Position numbers and translations under genes: made by a program
Notes under the pieces: generated by a model
Seen by the model: the letters and a program-made list of their open reading frames with translations, nothing else
Database searches by the model: none
Told to the model about the DNA's origin: nothing
Shown here: positions 23,417-34,878 of the stretch, in pieces
Position numbering within the stretch: position 1 is the first letter of the stretch
Layout of the letters: each line of letters starts with the position of its first letter
Assembly (NCBI GenBank): GCA_002104945.1
Contig: MCFH01000060.1
Coordinates: forward strand, 186,001 to 250,000
Length of the DNA: 64,000 nucleotides
Direction of reading: 5' to 3'
Source: Piromyces finnis
Lineage: Eukaryota; Neocallimastigomycota; Neocallimastigomycetes; Neocallimastigales; Neocallimastigaceae

Positions 23417-23541
23417 ACTTATTACTTGATAAATGAATTTTTATTATATATATATTGTTTTTTTTTTTTTTTTTTTTTTTTTTTTGAATTTTTAGTTTTT
23501 TTTTAAAAGATAAATTTTACTTTCTAATACCCATTATTAAT
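22898..23541. other. Convergent intergenic spacer
   Basis: Spacer between the 3' ends of the CEP95-like gene (+) and RAD23 (-), consisting of long A and T runs and a GTT/TTG-rich stretch near 23355-23415. No gene seen. Confidence 0.5.
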
Positions 23542-25612
23542 TTAATCCCAGTTTTCATTTTGAGTGTTAAATAAGTAATTGGCAGCAAGTTCTTCATTCT
23601 TATCACAGGCAAAGTAAGCTTCAATAACTAAAGAACGTTCAAAACCTAAAGCTTCAAGCTGTTAAATTACAAATAATAATAATTAGTAAAGAAAAAGGTT
23701 CAGATTATACTATATATTTTTATTTAGTTTTGAACAAATAGCTTTTTTGGTTGCTATTCATTATAGATAAAAGGAAAACCTACACGAGTGATAGCTTCAG
23801 CTTCTTCTTGAGAAATTTGAATTGGAACACCGCCTAATGGATTTTCACCAGCTTGTTCTTCACCCATACCTTCTTCTAATAAATGAACAAAAGCTTCTGG
23901 GTTAGCAGAAATAAGCTAAATAGTTATATATATATATTTTTAATTAAATTTCGTTGAAAGAAAAAAAAATTAATACTTGACTTTATTTTTTTTTAGCAAA
24001 TTATAATAATTATAATAAAAATTATTATTTTATCCATATTTTTTTCCTTTTATTTTTTATCAATTAAAACTATTAAAAGTGGTAAGAAAAAAAAAAAAAA
24101 AAACTTACTTCCATTAATTCTGGGTTAGATTGACTTAATTGTTGAAGTAATGGTTGAAGTAATTGTGGGTTGGAGTGGATAAGTTCACGAATTCTTTGGA
24201 ATTGTGGATTATTATTAAGGAAAGCAAGGTTATCTTGACCACCAGCAGCTGGTTGGGCGGCAGCATTAGCAGCAGCTTCAAATAAATTAATTGGTTGATT
24301 TTCAGCTGGAGTGTTAGTAGCACCAGTAGCAGCAGCAGCTGGTTGAGCAGCTGGTTGTTCTGGTTGTTCTGGTTGAACTGGTTGTAATAAATGTTCTGGA
24401 ATACCCTGTTAAATTAAAGTTTGAAAAATTCGTATTGATTTATTTATTAATGTTTGAAAAAAATGGTAAAAGAGTATAATCATTTTATAGTACATGTACA
24501 TAATGGTACAATGGTACATCATATTATGAATAAATAAACAAATTTCAAAATTTTATTTATTTTATATTTTTTAATTGTTTTGTTGTTATTATGTTGTTAT
24601 TGGTTTTTAAGTGTATATTTTCATATTTAAAAGAAAGGATTTATTAAGATATTTTAGATATACGTATATTATAGTAAATATTGTTTGTTAGCAAAAATGT
24701 ATTTTTTAAATGGAATAAATTATACTCTAATAAATTATATATATAAATGTAGATATATTTATATTGAAAGGTATGAATAAATATAAATAAATCACGTACA
24801 GTCATTAAGTATTCAGCAGCTCTGTCTGGGTTGTTGAAACTAGCTCTCATAGCCTTAATAACTTGATCCTTTTCAAAACCCATTTCGACTAAATTATTAA
24901 CAGCTTGTTCGTAAGCATCACCAGTAACTATTTTTTTTTTTTTTTTTGTTATTGTATAATGATAATCAAGAAAGAAAATATTTAACTATTATTATTTATC
25001 TTTTATTTTAATGGAAACTGAATCAAAAACTTTTTTTTTTTTTTTTTTTTTGCATTTCCTCTATTTTAATTTTTATTTTTATTTTCCTCTCAATTTTTTT
25101 TTTATTTTTTTCTATTTTCAACATACCTAAAACGGAACCAGAGGATTCCCAGTAATTTTGAGAAGAAGCAGCGGTAGCAGCTGGTTGAGATGAAGATTCT
25201 GCAGCAGCTGGAGCACTAGTAGTTTCTTCTTTCTTTTCTTCAGCCTTTGGAGCTTCTTCTTTCTTTTCTTCGACCTTTGGGGCTTCTTCCTTCTTTTCTT
25301 CAACCTTTGGTTCTTCCTTCTTTTGTTCTGGAGCAGAAGTAGTTGGCTTTGGAGCTTCAGCAGCTGGAGCCTTCTTTTTCTATAAAATTTTTAATAAAAT
25401 ATAAAATTTTTAATATTAAATTTTTTCAATGTAAAATATTACACAATTCTAAAATGTATAAAAGTTTATTAATACTACAATATTGTTATTGATAATTTTT
25501 AATTTTAATTTCAATTTTTTTTTTTTTAATTTTTTAATTAAACTTGATTTATATCCTTATACCATTATTACACTACCATTTATTATACTACTACTACTAC
25601 TACTACTACTAC

Positions 25613-25663
<51 letters not shown>

Positions 25664-26276
25664 ACATCCTATTTTTTAAAGAATAAAAATTTCATAATTT
25701 AATAGTAATACCTTCATTTCCATAACAACAATAAAATCTTTTTCAGTGAAATGACATTCTTCAACAGTAAGATTATCGTCTAAAATCTTTCCTGTAAATT
25801 TTATTTTTTTTTAAAATATATTAAAGAAACCAATGTCATAATTATATATATGTAAAAAAAAAAGGGAATATATAAAAGCATGTTTGTAAAAAAAAAAAAA
25901 AAAAGTTATTATACAAAAGTTTTTATTTTGTATTTATATAAAAAGAAAAACTATTAATATTTTTATACCCTTGAAAATGATATTTTGTCTTTCAACATCA
26001 AAACCTTGAACAGCTGAAACCTTTTTCTTTAAATCAATAATCTATTCCATAAAAATATAAAAATTGAATGTATATAAATATTTAATAAAAATTTATAGAG
26101 AGCAAATCATTAATATTTTTATAATTTTTTATAATAAAAAAAAATTGAATATCATAAATGAATGTTATATTATTATTATTATTATTATTTTTTTTTTTTT
26201 TGATAATAACCTTTTCTGATGGTTCAGCATCAATAGTAAAACTAGCACGACTTAAAGTTTTGAATGGAAGTTTCAT
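23542..26276 (-). CDS. RAD23: RAD23 ubiquitin-receptor / nucleotide-excision-repair protein (eight exons)
   Basis: Minus-strand exons 26276-26211, 26041-25969, 25791-25712, 25379-25127, 24927-24800, 24405-24109, 23915-23784 and 23658-23542 give about 381 residues, near the yeast length. Domains in order are an N-terminal ubiquitin-like domain (residues 1-75, with [16 protein letters not shown] and FIVVMEMK), a Lys/Glu/Pro/Ala linker with repeated EEKKEEAPK units, UBA1 (about 160-200, [18 protein letters not shown]), a Rad4/XPC-binding domain (about 250-305, [20 protein letters not shown]), and C-terminal UBA2 (about 335-378, [15 protein letters not shown]). The protein shuttles ubiquitinated substrates to the proteasome and stabilises Rad4/XPC. 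The first intron has a non-consensus GTTATT donor; the others are near consensus. An (ACT)n/(ATT)n microsatellite lies inside the third intron. Confidence 0.95.
25586..25661. repeat. Trinucleotide microsatellite in RAD23 intron 3
   Basis: About eight CTA units followed by about sixteen TTA units, wholly within the intron between 25712 and 25379. The leucine-rich ORF read across it is an artefact. Confidence 0.9.
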
Positions 26277-29200
26277 TTTTTATTTTTTTTTTCTTTTTTT
26301 TTTTTTTAATAATATAGAAAATATAAATAATATTAATAAATTATATTTATAAAAATTATATAATGTATTAAAAAAAAAAGCATTTTTTCAATTTGTTGAA
26401 AATGTTTATTAATAATAATAATAATAATAATAAAAATTTCTATATTGTAGTTAGTGTCTTTTTTTTTTGAATAATTTTGTTTGTTGTTTTTAAAATATTG
26501 AATTTATTCAACTTTTTCGAACTATTCTACGTATTGTTAAACAATACAAAATATAAATAAATAAAAATAATTGCATTATCTTTTTGAAATGTGAAATAAA
26601 TTTCTTCAAACCACTTTTTTTTTTTTTTGAATTATTCTACTACGTTGTTGATGGAGGTATGAACAACGAAAAAAAAAAAAAAAGACATAAAAGAAGAAGC
26701 TTTTATTTTATAAATAATAAAATTATATATCTTTATTATTTTCTCTTTCTCTTTGTTATTCATATGTATATTTCTTTATTTAAATAATAATAATAATAAT
26801 AATAATAAAATAGATATATCAAGTAAAATCTTTTTTTTTTTTTTTATCTTTGTTTTATGGATTAAACATAAAGTGACTTTTATTATAACAAAATTTCTAA
26901 ATTTATTTTTTCTTTTCCTTTAAAAAAATAAAAATTTATTTTTTAATATTCTTTCTTTTTTCCCTTTTTCCTTTCTTTCCCTTTTTCCTTTTTACCTTTT
27001 TGTTTAAATGAACGTTTCTAATAAGAAATGGATGGAAATTAAAAAAAAATAAAATGTTATTATTTTATGATAAAAAAGTTTTCTTTTTATTAATTTTTTT
27101 TTATTAATTAAAAAATATTGATTTAATAAACAAATATATTACAATTTATTCATAATAAATGGTAAGTGATATATTATTAAATTATTAATTAAAAATTAAT
27201 TGAATTTCAATTTAAAATATATAAAAAAAAAACAAGAAAAAAAACATGTCTTTTTTCAAAGTGTTATTGTAACAAAAAAAAAAAAAAAGTGTTAAACCCT
27301 AAAAAAAAACTTAATATCCCTAGTAAATACAATTGTAATCAAAGTGAATTCATGAATAATAACTAAAAGTGAATGGAAATAAATAGATTAATAAAAATGT
27401 TGTATAAATTCTTAATAAATTAATAAGAATAAAATAAAAAATATTTGTAATGGGGTTAGTGAATAAAATGAGTTAATAGAAATCATTAATTATTTTTTTA
27501 CTTTCAATAATATTTGTTAATAGAAATCATTAATTATTTTTTACTTTCATGATGGTATTAGTAATTATAAATGAATCAATGGCAAGTTTACTATTATAAA
27601 GGATACATTATATAGGATTTTTATAATCCATATAGAACTTTAAATTTTTTATTTTTGTACTTGTTTAGCATTATAATAACAACATTATAATGCAATTATT
27701 TTTTTTCTTATCTTTATATAAATAAAAAGAGTAAATTAAAAGGATATAAAATAAAAAAAGTTATAATACATAGTAAGTAATTCCAAAAGAATGAAAAAAA
27801 AATTATTCCTTTAATAATAATGAATAAAAGGTTTATTATTGTATAATAATATTGAATAATAGATCAATAGCCTTTAGTAATATGAGTTAAAATCTATACT
27901 ACGAATGATGAACCTTTTTTTTTTATGGTAAATATTTATCCATATCAACCTTGTCTATATTCTATAATAATTTTTTTTTTAATAACTTTAATGTATGTAA
28001 ATCAAAATACTTTAGGAATGCTCCAAGCAGTCAAGCTCTTCCCTCATCCCATTCCATATTTAATTTACACTTTTATATATCTAATATATATTCATAACCT
28101 TTTTTTTTATAAATATTTTTTTTATAAATCTAGAAAACTACTAAATATATTTATTAATAGTATATATAAAGAAAAAAAAAAGTTTTTATTTTTTATTACA
28201 ATAAATATTTTAAATAATAAAACTTTTGAAAAAAATCATTTTATTTTTTATTACAATAAATATTTTAAATAATAAAACTTTTGAAAAAAATCAAATTTCT
28301 TTTTTAATAATAGTTCATTTAAGAGAAAATGAAATGTTTATATTAAACCCTTTTTATACATACTTTTTCTTTCTTTCTTTCTTTCTTTCTTTTAAAAATA
28401 GTAATACTTCATTTAGATTTAATTAATTATTAATTTTTAATAATTTAATTCATTTAAAAATATAATTCATTAAAAATTAAATTTTATTAATAAATTATTC
28501 CTAAAAAAGGATGATTAAAATTACACCCACCACCAACGAAAAACCAAAACAACAAACATTAAATGATTTAAAACGGTTTGTAAAAAAAAAAAAAAAACTT
28601 TATTTATAATGGGAAAAAAACATACCTATATATATATATATAATGTATATATATAATGTATATATATAATATTTAAATATTTTTTTTAAAAAAAAACGGC
28701 CTTTTGAAATTAAAGTTAAATGGGAGAAATGTTTTATAAATACGTATTTTAATATTATTTTTTCTTTTTTCATATAATAATTATTTTAAATAATAAAAAA
28801 GATACTTTGATATTAAAACTTCAATATTTTAAAATATTATATTAGATTTATCCTATAATTGACTTGATTTGTCCTCTTTTAAAAACTTGCTAAAAATAAA
28901 ATTATCTTTTATTCATATATGTTATTAAAATATATATATATATATAATATATTTTTTTTATTAATATTATAAACACAAAAACTAGTTTTTTATTTTTAAC
29001 CCATAGGAAGTTTTATTTTTTTTTATAAACATTTTTTTCAAAATAAAAATAAAGTTCAAAAAAAAAAAAAAAAAAAAGATCTTTATAAAAAAAAGTTTAC
29101 AATATTTTTAACGTTTTAATTAGAATCAAGTAAAAGTATTTGTAGTTTGTGTTTATTAAACTAGTGTATTTTAATAATTGAAAATTTAACGAATATATTA

Positions 29201-29811
29201 ATCATTAAAATAAAAATAAATAAAAAAAATAAACCTGTTGGTTCGTAACTTAAAATGAAATAAAAAAAAAAAACCGTTGGTTCATAACTTACTATAAATA
29301 AACTATGGTTGAATATTAACACATTTAATAAAAAAAAACCATTTAATTTATTAAAAAGTAATTTAATTTTTTTTAGAAATATATTAAAAAAAGAAAAAAC
29401 AAGTTTAAAATTAGTATTTTTTTAATATTTAAAAAATATTAAAACCAAGTAAAAATAAAAAATAAAACTGATAATAGATCATTAAATCTGTATATAAAAG
29501 AGACTTTTTGAACCAAAAAAAATATCATTTTATTCATTCAATAAAAAAAATAAAACAAATTTTATTGTTTTTATTTCTTATAAAATAGTTTTTAAACTTT
29601 AGATACAAAATCTAGATCTATTTTTTTTAAAAAAAAAAAAAAAGTTTTTTTCAAAGGAAACTTTATTAAATAATATTTATTAATAAGTTACACATTTTTT
29701 AAGTAAAATAAGTCTTATTAATAAATATTAAAAAAAAAAAAAAAACTTAATCAGTTAAAAGAAAAATATTGAATCGAATATATTATATTGAAAAGGAAAA
29801 ACTTTATATAA
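26277..29811. other. Intergenic, no confident gene
   Basis: About 3.5 kb between RAD23 and the CPBP gene. It contains homopolymers, (TA)n runs, a 55-nt tandem duplication, and a near-duplicate of about 35 nt at roughly 27472-27549 (GTTAATAGAAATCATTAATT). The sequence at 28510-28577 reads MIKITPTTNEKPKQQTLNDL before a possible donor, but I find no continuing exon. Confidence 0.5.
28184..28293. repeat. Perfect tandem duplication, 55-nt unit x 2
   Basis: 28184-28238 and 28239-28293 are identical. The unit includes ATTACAATAAATATTTTAAA and ends GAAAAAAATCA. No mutation separates the copies, so the duplication is recent. Confidence 0.9.
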
Positions 29812-30387
29812 ATGTATCAAAATAATATTGAATTAATTGAAACTTCAAATAGTGAGTTAGATAATAATATTACATCAAGAAATTCTAATAAATCCAATAA
29901 AAACATAAAATTTATTAAACAATTTAAATGTAAAAATGTCTATATAACTGGTTTTTTATGTGGTATTATAGCTTTATTATTAAATACTATTGTTCTTTAT
30001 ATTTTTTCTTATTTGTTTAATAATTCAGAAGACGTCAGTGATGATATAAAAAAGTCATTTAAAAAATCACCAATTACATTAATTACAGGAATGTGTATTA
30101 TTGGTCCAGTTATTGAAGAATTAATTTTTCGAAGAATTATATTTTATTTTATTAGTAAATGGAATTTAATAGCAGGCTATTTAGTTTCTAGTTTTTTGTA
30201 TTCCAGTTATCATTTTGGATATTTAAATTTTTCACTTATTATTGATTATTGGGATAGATTTATTATATGGTTTATTATAGGCATTTTGTTTGCATATAGT
30301 TATGATCGCGATAGATGTATTTTATCTTCAATAATTTCTCATATTATACACAATAGTATAATATTATTATTATCATTATTAAATTAA
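29812..30387 (+). CDS. CPBP-family intramembrane metalloprotease
   Basis: Single-exon ORF of 191 residues with several hydrophobic segments (about 42-70, 88-120, 122-135, 150-162 and 172-190). The three CPBP/ABI signatures are present in order: EExxxR (E102, E103, R107, in EELIFRRII), a histidine in YHFGY (H134), and HxxxN (H177 and N181, in HIIHNS). These residues hold the catalytic metal/water in the family, whose eukaryotic relative Rce1 removes the tail of prenylated CaaX proteins. The size and lack of introns, next to neighbours with many introns, look more like the short bacterial CPBP proteins than Rce1, so transfer from a bacterium is possible. The N-terminal 40 residues are polar and rich in Asn, Ser and Lys. 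The substrate cannot be predicted. Confidence 0.82.
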   Translation: MYQNNIELIETSNSELDNNITSRNSNKSNKNIKFIKQFKCKNVYITGFLCGIIALLLNTIVLYIFSYLFNNSEDVSDDIKKSFKKSPITLITGMCIIGPVIEELIFRRIIFYFISKWNLIAGYLVSSFLYSSYHFGYLNFSLIIDYWDRFIIWFIIGILFAYSYDRDRCILSSIISHIIHNSIILLLSLLN

Positions 30388-30943
30388 AATATTGAATATT
30401 TTTACATATATTAAATATCAATCAAAATATTTTAAACTATTAAATTATTTTAAAAATATAATATAAACAATAGTATATATATATTTTTAAAATATTATTT
30501 TAAAACATTTAATATTAAATAACTTTATATAATTATTAATCATATTTATTAATAATAATAATAATAATAATAATATTTAAAAAAGAAAAATCAAATTATA
30601 TTATTAATAACTATTTTATATATAAAAAATTATAGAAACTTTAAAATTCCTTTTAATGGACTTAAAAAGCAAAACTAAATAAATTAAATATTTCATTATT
30701 AAATATTTAATATAATTTAATATTATAATTTAATAAATATGTATTTAAATTAATAAAAATAAAATAAAAATATAAATATGTTTTTTTTAAACAAAATATT
30801 TTAATAAGACTTGTTAAAATCAAAACATATAGAAATAAAGATGAATGTTAATTTTTAGTTATAATCGGTTTTAATATAAAATATGTTTGGAAATAGAACG
30901 GTAATAAAAGCGGAAATAAATCCAATGTCTTTCATTATTTTTT
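30388..30943. other. Intergenic, no gene seen
   Basis: Spacer between the CPBP gene and the truncated LINE copies, containing an AAT microsatellite near 30550-30575 and A/T runs. Confidence 0.5.
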
Positions 30944-30955
30944 AATAGTAGTAAA

Positions 30956-31147
30956 TTTTTTTTTTTAACGGCATCAAATATTTATTATTATTTTAATTAA
31001 AATTATAATACATGATAAAAATTAAAAATTAAAAATACAAAAATAAAAAAAATATGTTTATTAATAAACACAAATGAATAAAAATTGGGTATAATGTATT
31101 CTAGTAATTAAAGTAAGAAAGCCACTATTATACTAAAGTATAATAAT
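30956..31147 (-). mobile_element. 5'-truncated LINE copy (3' UTR only) with TSD
   Basis: Minus-strand copy of the 3' UTR of the LINE at 1-1967, including the string around CACTATTATACTAAAGTATA (as read on the plus strand) and the terminal GATGCCGTT plus an 11-nt A run (T run at 30956-30966). It is flanked by a direct repeat AATAGTAGTAAA at 30944-30955 and 31148-31159. Poly(A) at one end, severe 5' truncation and a target-site duplication are the marks of target-primed reverse transcription. Confidence 0.9.
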
Positions 31148-31207
31148 AATAGTAGTAAATAGGTTAATTGTTAGAATAAAATTGTGGTGAAATTTTATTT
31201 CCAATAT

Positions 31208-31281
31208 AGTTTTTTTTAGCAGCGGCTGCATTAAAAAAGTTTTAAACTTTATTATTAATTTAACTAAAATTATAATACATG
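31208..31281 (-). mobile_element. Second, shorter 5'-truncated LINE copy with TSD
   Basis: About 74 nt. On the minus strand it reads ACATGTATTATAATTTTAGT and continues with the LINE 3' UTR, but ends in a diverged terminus (GCAGCCGCTGCT) before a short A run. The direct repeat TTTCCAATAT at 31198-31207 and 31282-31291 marks the insertion. It belongs to a related subfamily and sits only about 60 nt from the first copy. Confidence 0.8.
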
Positions 31282-31745
31282 TTTCCAATATGAATTTATT
31301 ATCTATAATATTTTTAGTATTAAATTAAATATTATATGCCTAATTTATGGTCAAGTTTTATTTTAATTAGGATTATTTGATAAGTATAATCATAATTATT
31401 TAGTTTTTTTTTTATTTTAAAAGAAAAAAAAAAGTAATTTATAATTTACTATACTATATATATATTACTATATAATAATAATAAAGTCTGAAATTTTTGA
31501 TATATTTATTTATTTATATTTCTATATAAAAATAATAACATTTGTTTATAAAAAATTAATTTATTTTTATTATATAAAAATGTTTATAAATAATTAACTT
31601 TTATCTTATATATTTACAATATATACTGTTTTTTCCATGATATACAATAAAAGAAAAAATTACAATTATTAATTATTTTTATTAATGAATTGATATTAAC
31701 TTTTAAATTAAATACTTTTATACTGTGTAATCGAATAATAAAAAA

Positions 31746-32369
31746 TTACCATTGAATTGTAAAACCTAATTCACAAGCAAGCTCACGCGCTTTACAAAAG
31801 CATTTTGATTTTTTAAATTCATTATATTCGTAAATAGGATGTGGAGCTTCTACAACCGATGATTTTATTTCATTGATGGACTTACGAACCGATATTGCTT
31901 TTGATCCAAATAGCATGAATACAACTGAATGGTCATTGGAAATATAATGCACTAGATTGTTAATAAATGGCTCCCATAACAAATGATAATGATAAGGTAA
32001 CGGATCAGCAATAGTACGAGTAAAACAAAAGTTGCAAAGAAAGATTCCATTTTTTAGCCATTTATCTAAATGATGATTAAAAGGTCGTTGAAAAGTGGAT
32101 ACGGTATTTTCTAAATTTGCATAAATACGCTCTAATAATAATGGTGGTTGATGATTAGAGACCTTTGTTCCGAAAGCTATATCACTAATATCCCGAGTAC
32201 TTTTATATGGTATATCACCTATCATTACAACTTTAATTTCATTCAGTTGGACATACTTGAAAACTCCAAATACATCTTCTAGTGGTGGTGTAAAATAGGT
32301 ATTTCTCAATTGGTTATATATATGCAATACCAATTTTGAATTTTTAATAAAAAAATCGTCCCAAGACAT
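31746..32369 (-). CDS. Divergent family-1 uracil-DNA-glycosylase-like protein, catalytic Asp missing
   Basis: Single-exon ORF of 207 residues that follows the UNG fold from end to end. It has SWDDFF at the start, the water-activating-loop position at residues 51-56, QPPLLLERIYANL for the PPPSL loop, LDKWLKNGIFLCN with the conserved Asn at 113, WEPF, VVFMLFGSKA, and HP at 177-178 for the HPSPL loop. The normally invariant GQDPYH box reads GDIPYK, so the general-base Asp is Ile and the His is Lys, and HPSP has become HPIY. The protein therefore probably lacks normal uracil-excision activity or has changed specificity; a DNA-binding or structural role is possible. Viral UNG-like proteins also deviate here, so a viral origin cannot be excluded. 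There is a short upstream spacer and no intron. Confidence 0.75.
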   Translation of the reverse strand: MSWDDFFIKNSKLVLHIYNQLRNTYFTPPLEDVFGVFKYVQLNEIKVVMIGDIPYKSTRDISDIAFGTKVSNHQPPLLLERIYANLENTVSTFQRPFNHHLDKWLKNGIFLCNFCFTRTIADPLPYHYHLLWEPFINNLVHYISNDHSVVFMLFGSKAISVRKSINEIKSSVVEAPHPIYEYNEFKKSKCFCKARELACELGFTIQW

Positions 32370-34878
32370 ATCGCTATCTCTCTCTAATTTTTTTTATTAA
32401 AATTGTTTATTTTATAATTATATATATATATATTTTTAATTTATAGCGTGTATAGTGTGGTTTAAAATATTACTATGTTTTTATAAAATAGTCAATATTT
32501 TAATATAATTTTTAGAAAAAAAAACTATTTCAAAATTAAATGTTTTGACAATTCCAATAACAATTTTTTATTATGATCATTTTAATTCCAAAAAAAAAAG
32601 AAAATAAATCTACATTTATATAAACATTAATTCATATATCTTATAAAATAAAAGCATTTAAACTATTTTATATTATTTTTATAATAGAAACTGATGAAAA
32701 TTTTATGATTTTGTAAAGTTATTAAATATAAAAGTTATTTTAAAAAAAATTATATATATTTGATATAAAATATATAAAATATTATATAAAAATGTTTAAA
32801 AATAAAATAAAAAAAAACGAGTTTGAAATACTATTTTAAATTTAACATTAATTTTTATCATAAATAAAGTTACAAAATTTATATATTAATTACTTTTAAA
32901 TCGTAATAAATTTTATTATTATTTAATAGTTTAATATAATTAAAAATATAATGGAATATAAAATATATTATATTTTTAATTTTATTGTAATGTAATGATA
33001 TTGGGTGTAAGAAGCATAAATAAATTCTATATAATTTTTCTATTTTCTTATTAATTAATTAATATTTATTATAATATTTATTATTATTTATTATTTTAAT
33101 ACATAAAGATGATATATTTATTTAAATACATTTAGTTGTTCCATTTTAACAAATTCAAGTATAATATACTAAATTGATGTTAAGGATAAATTTTGATTTT
33201 CTTTTATTTTAAGAAATTAAGAGTTATCATTATTTAATTATTATTAATTTGTAAAAGTTTTACTAAACTTATAATTTAATATTAAAATATTAAATTAAAT
33301 AAAAGGTTAAAAGATAACTAGGTTAGAAAAAAAATGTTTTATTAAAATAATCTTAATTGATTTATAAATGAATAATTAAATTATGTATTATAGTTAAAAT
33401 AATTCCTTTTTATTTTATTTAAAGAATATATATAATAATAAGATTATTTAATAGTAATACTTATTAAGTATTAATAAGATAATAATCTTTACAAAGATTT
33501 AATTCATAAAACTATTCTAAACTATTTATACTATTTGTAATTTTACATTTAATAATAAAATAACTTTTCAATACATGATTATATTCATAATATATTTTAT
33601 AATACTTAAACTAAACTTAAGACTTATTCCTAATTATTAAAAAATAACTATTGTTTATAATATTCATAATATTAATTATTTCTTAATTATAATATAATTC
33701 ATTGAATATAATATTAATAATTATAATCCTCTAGTTCAAAGATTATAAATTATGTTATTGAAATAATTATTATAAAATAAAGTTAATTAGTTCCGGAAAA
33801 TAATTTTAATTTAATTAAACAATAATTTTTTATACTTTGAGTGAATGATTTATGTTTGATATATCAGGGGTGATCATTCTCTGAATAAACAATTAATCAT
33901 TGCTAACAAAATATCTTTAAATTGGAATATCTCGTGAACCAGCAGAGATATTGACCTGATTTTAAGATATGTTGTTTGTCTCGAGCGTGGCTTTCTAACG
34001 AACTTAATTATAACCAAAATATTATTATTCAAAAATCGTCATTCGTTGAGGAGATACGCGTGTTTTTTCTTATTCCATTTTAACGATAAGGGTTAAAGTT
34101 ATTTATTATAAAAATTATTAAGGGTTAAGGTCATATTTTAACCTTTTCTAAATTTTTAAATATTTCTTAATAAAATTTTATAATTTATTTGAAAATAAAA
34201 TATTTGTTGATTTTGAATTTTCATAAGTGATTTCACAATTCCAAGTGATCTTGAAATTGTAATTTCACTAGTATTCGTGACATAATTTGTAAAAGTTATT
34301 TAAAATTTATTTGTAAATACCTTTTTACACCAATGTTTGTCAAAATTTCAGAAAATAGTTTAGTGGTACTTGAGGCCGCTCTACTATAGATTATGTCATT
34401 AGTTCAAATCCAAATGTTTACCTTTAATATTATATAATTTAATTAAATAAATAGTTGGATAAATTATGATTTTAAGTATATTAAATATATAAATAGGTAA
34501 AGAATAGATAAATTTATAATAATGTAATCTCCAATCATGTATTATGGAATAAAATTAATGAGTATAAATATTCATGTATTACTTTTATTTTATGCTTTTG
34601 AACTACTATTAACATTGAATAATAATAATTAAATAGTTAAATTAATATAAAAATCAAATAATATTACTCATTTAATTTTATGTTTTTATTTATTTAACTA
34701 TTTAATTATTTAAATATGTTATTTATTTTTAATTTTTACAACATCCTAATGTTTCTCATTATATTTATTTGTGTTGAATCACAAATAATTGATTATACTT
34801 AAACTTTATATAAAAAAAAAACAAACTTACTTTAATATATATACCTCTTTTCTAAAGAAAAAAAAAAACAATTTAAAA
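32370..34878. other. Intergenic, with one higher-complexity island
   Basis: Mostly featureless AT sequence. From about 33838 to 34420 the composition becomes less extreme (for example TCTCGAGCGTGGCTTTCTAA, GAGATACGCGTG), with no ORF on either strand. See the findings. Confidence 0.5.

Noticed and set aside
27925-28272. 115-codon ORF starting MVNIYPYQPCLYS
   Set aside because: After the first 50 codons or so it is homopolymer-encoded and runs across the 55-nt tandem duplication; no homology, signal or splice partner.
28510-28577. Short exon-like ORF MIKITPTTNEKPKQQTLNDL
   Set aside because: Composition is protein-like, but there is no downstream exon with a clear acceptor; left as an unassigned fragment.
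34366-34425. tRNA-like A-box/B-box pair (TTTAGTGGTAC ... AGTTCAAATCC)
   Set aside because: I could not fold a convincing acceptor, anticodon or T stem (the T stem has mismatches), so it is not called as a tRNA.
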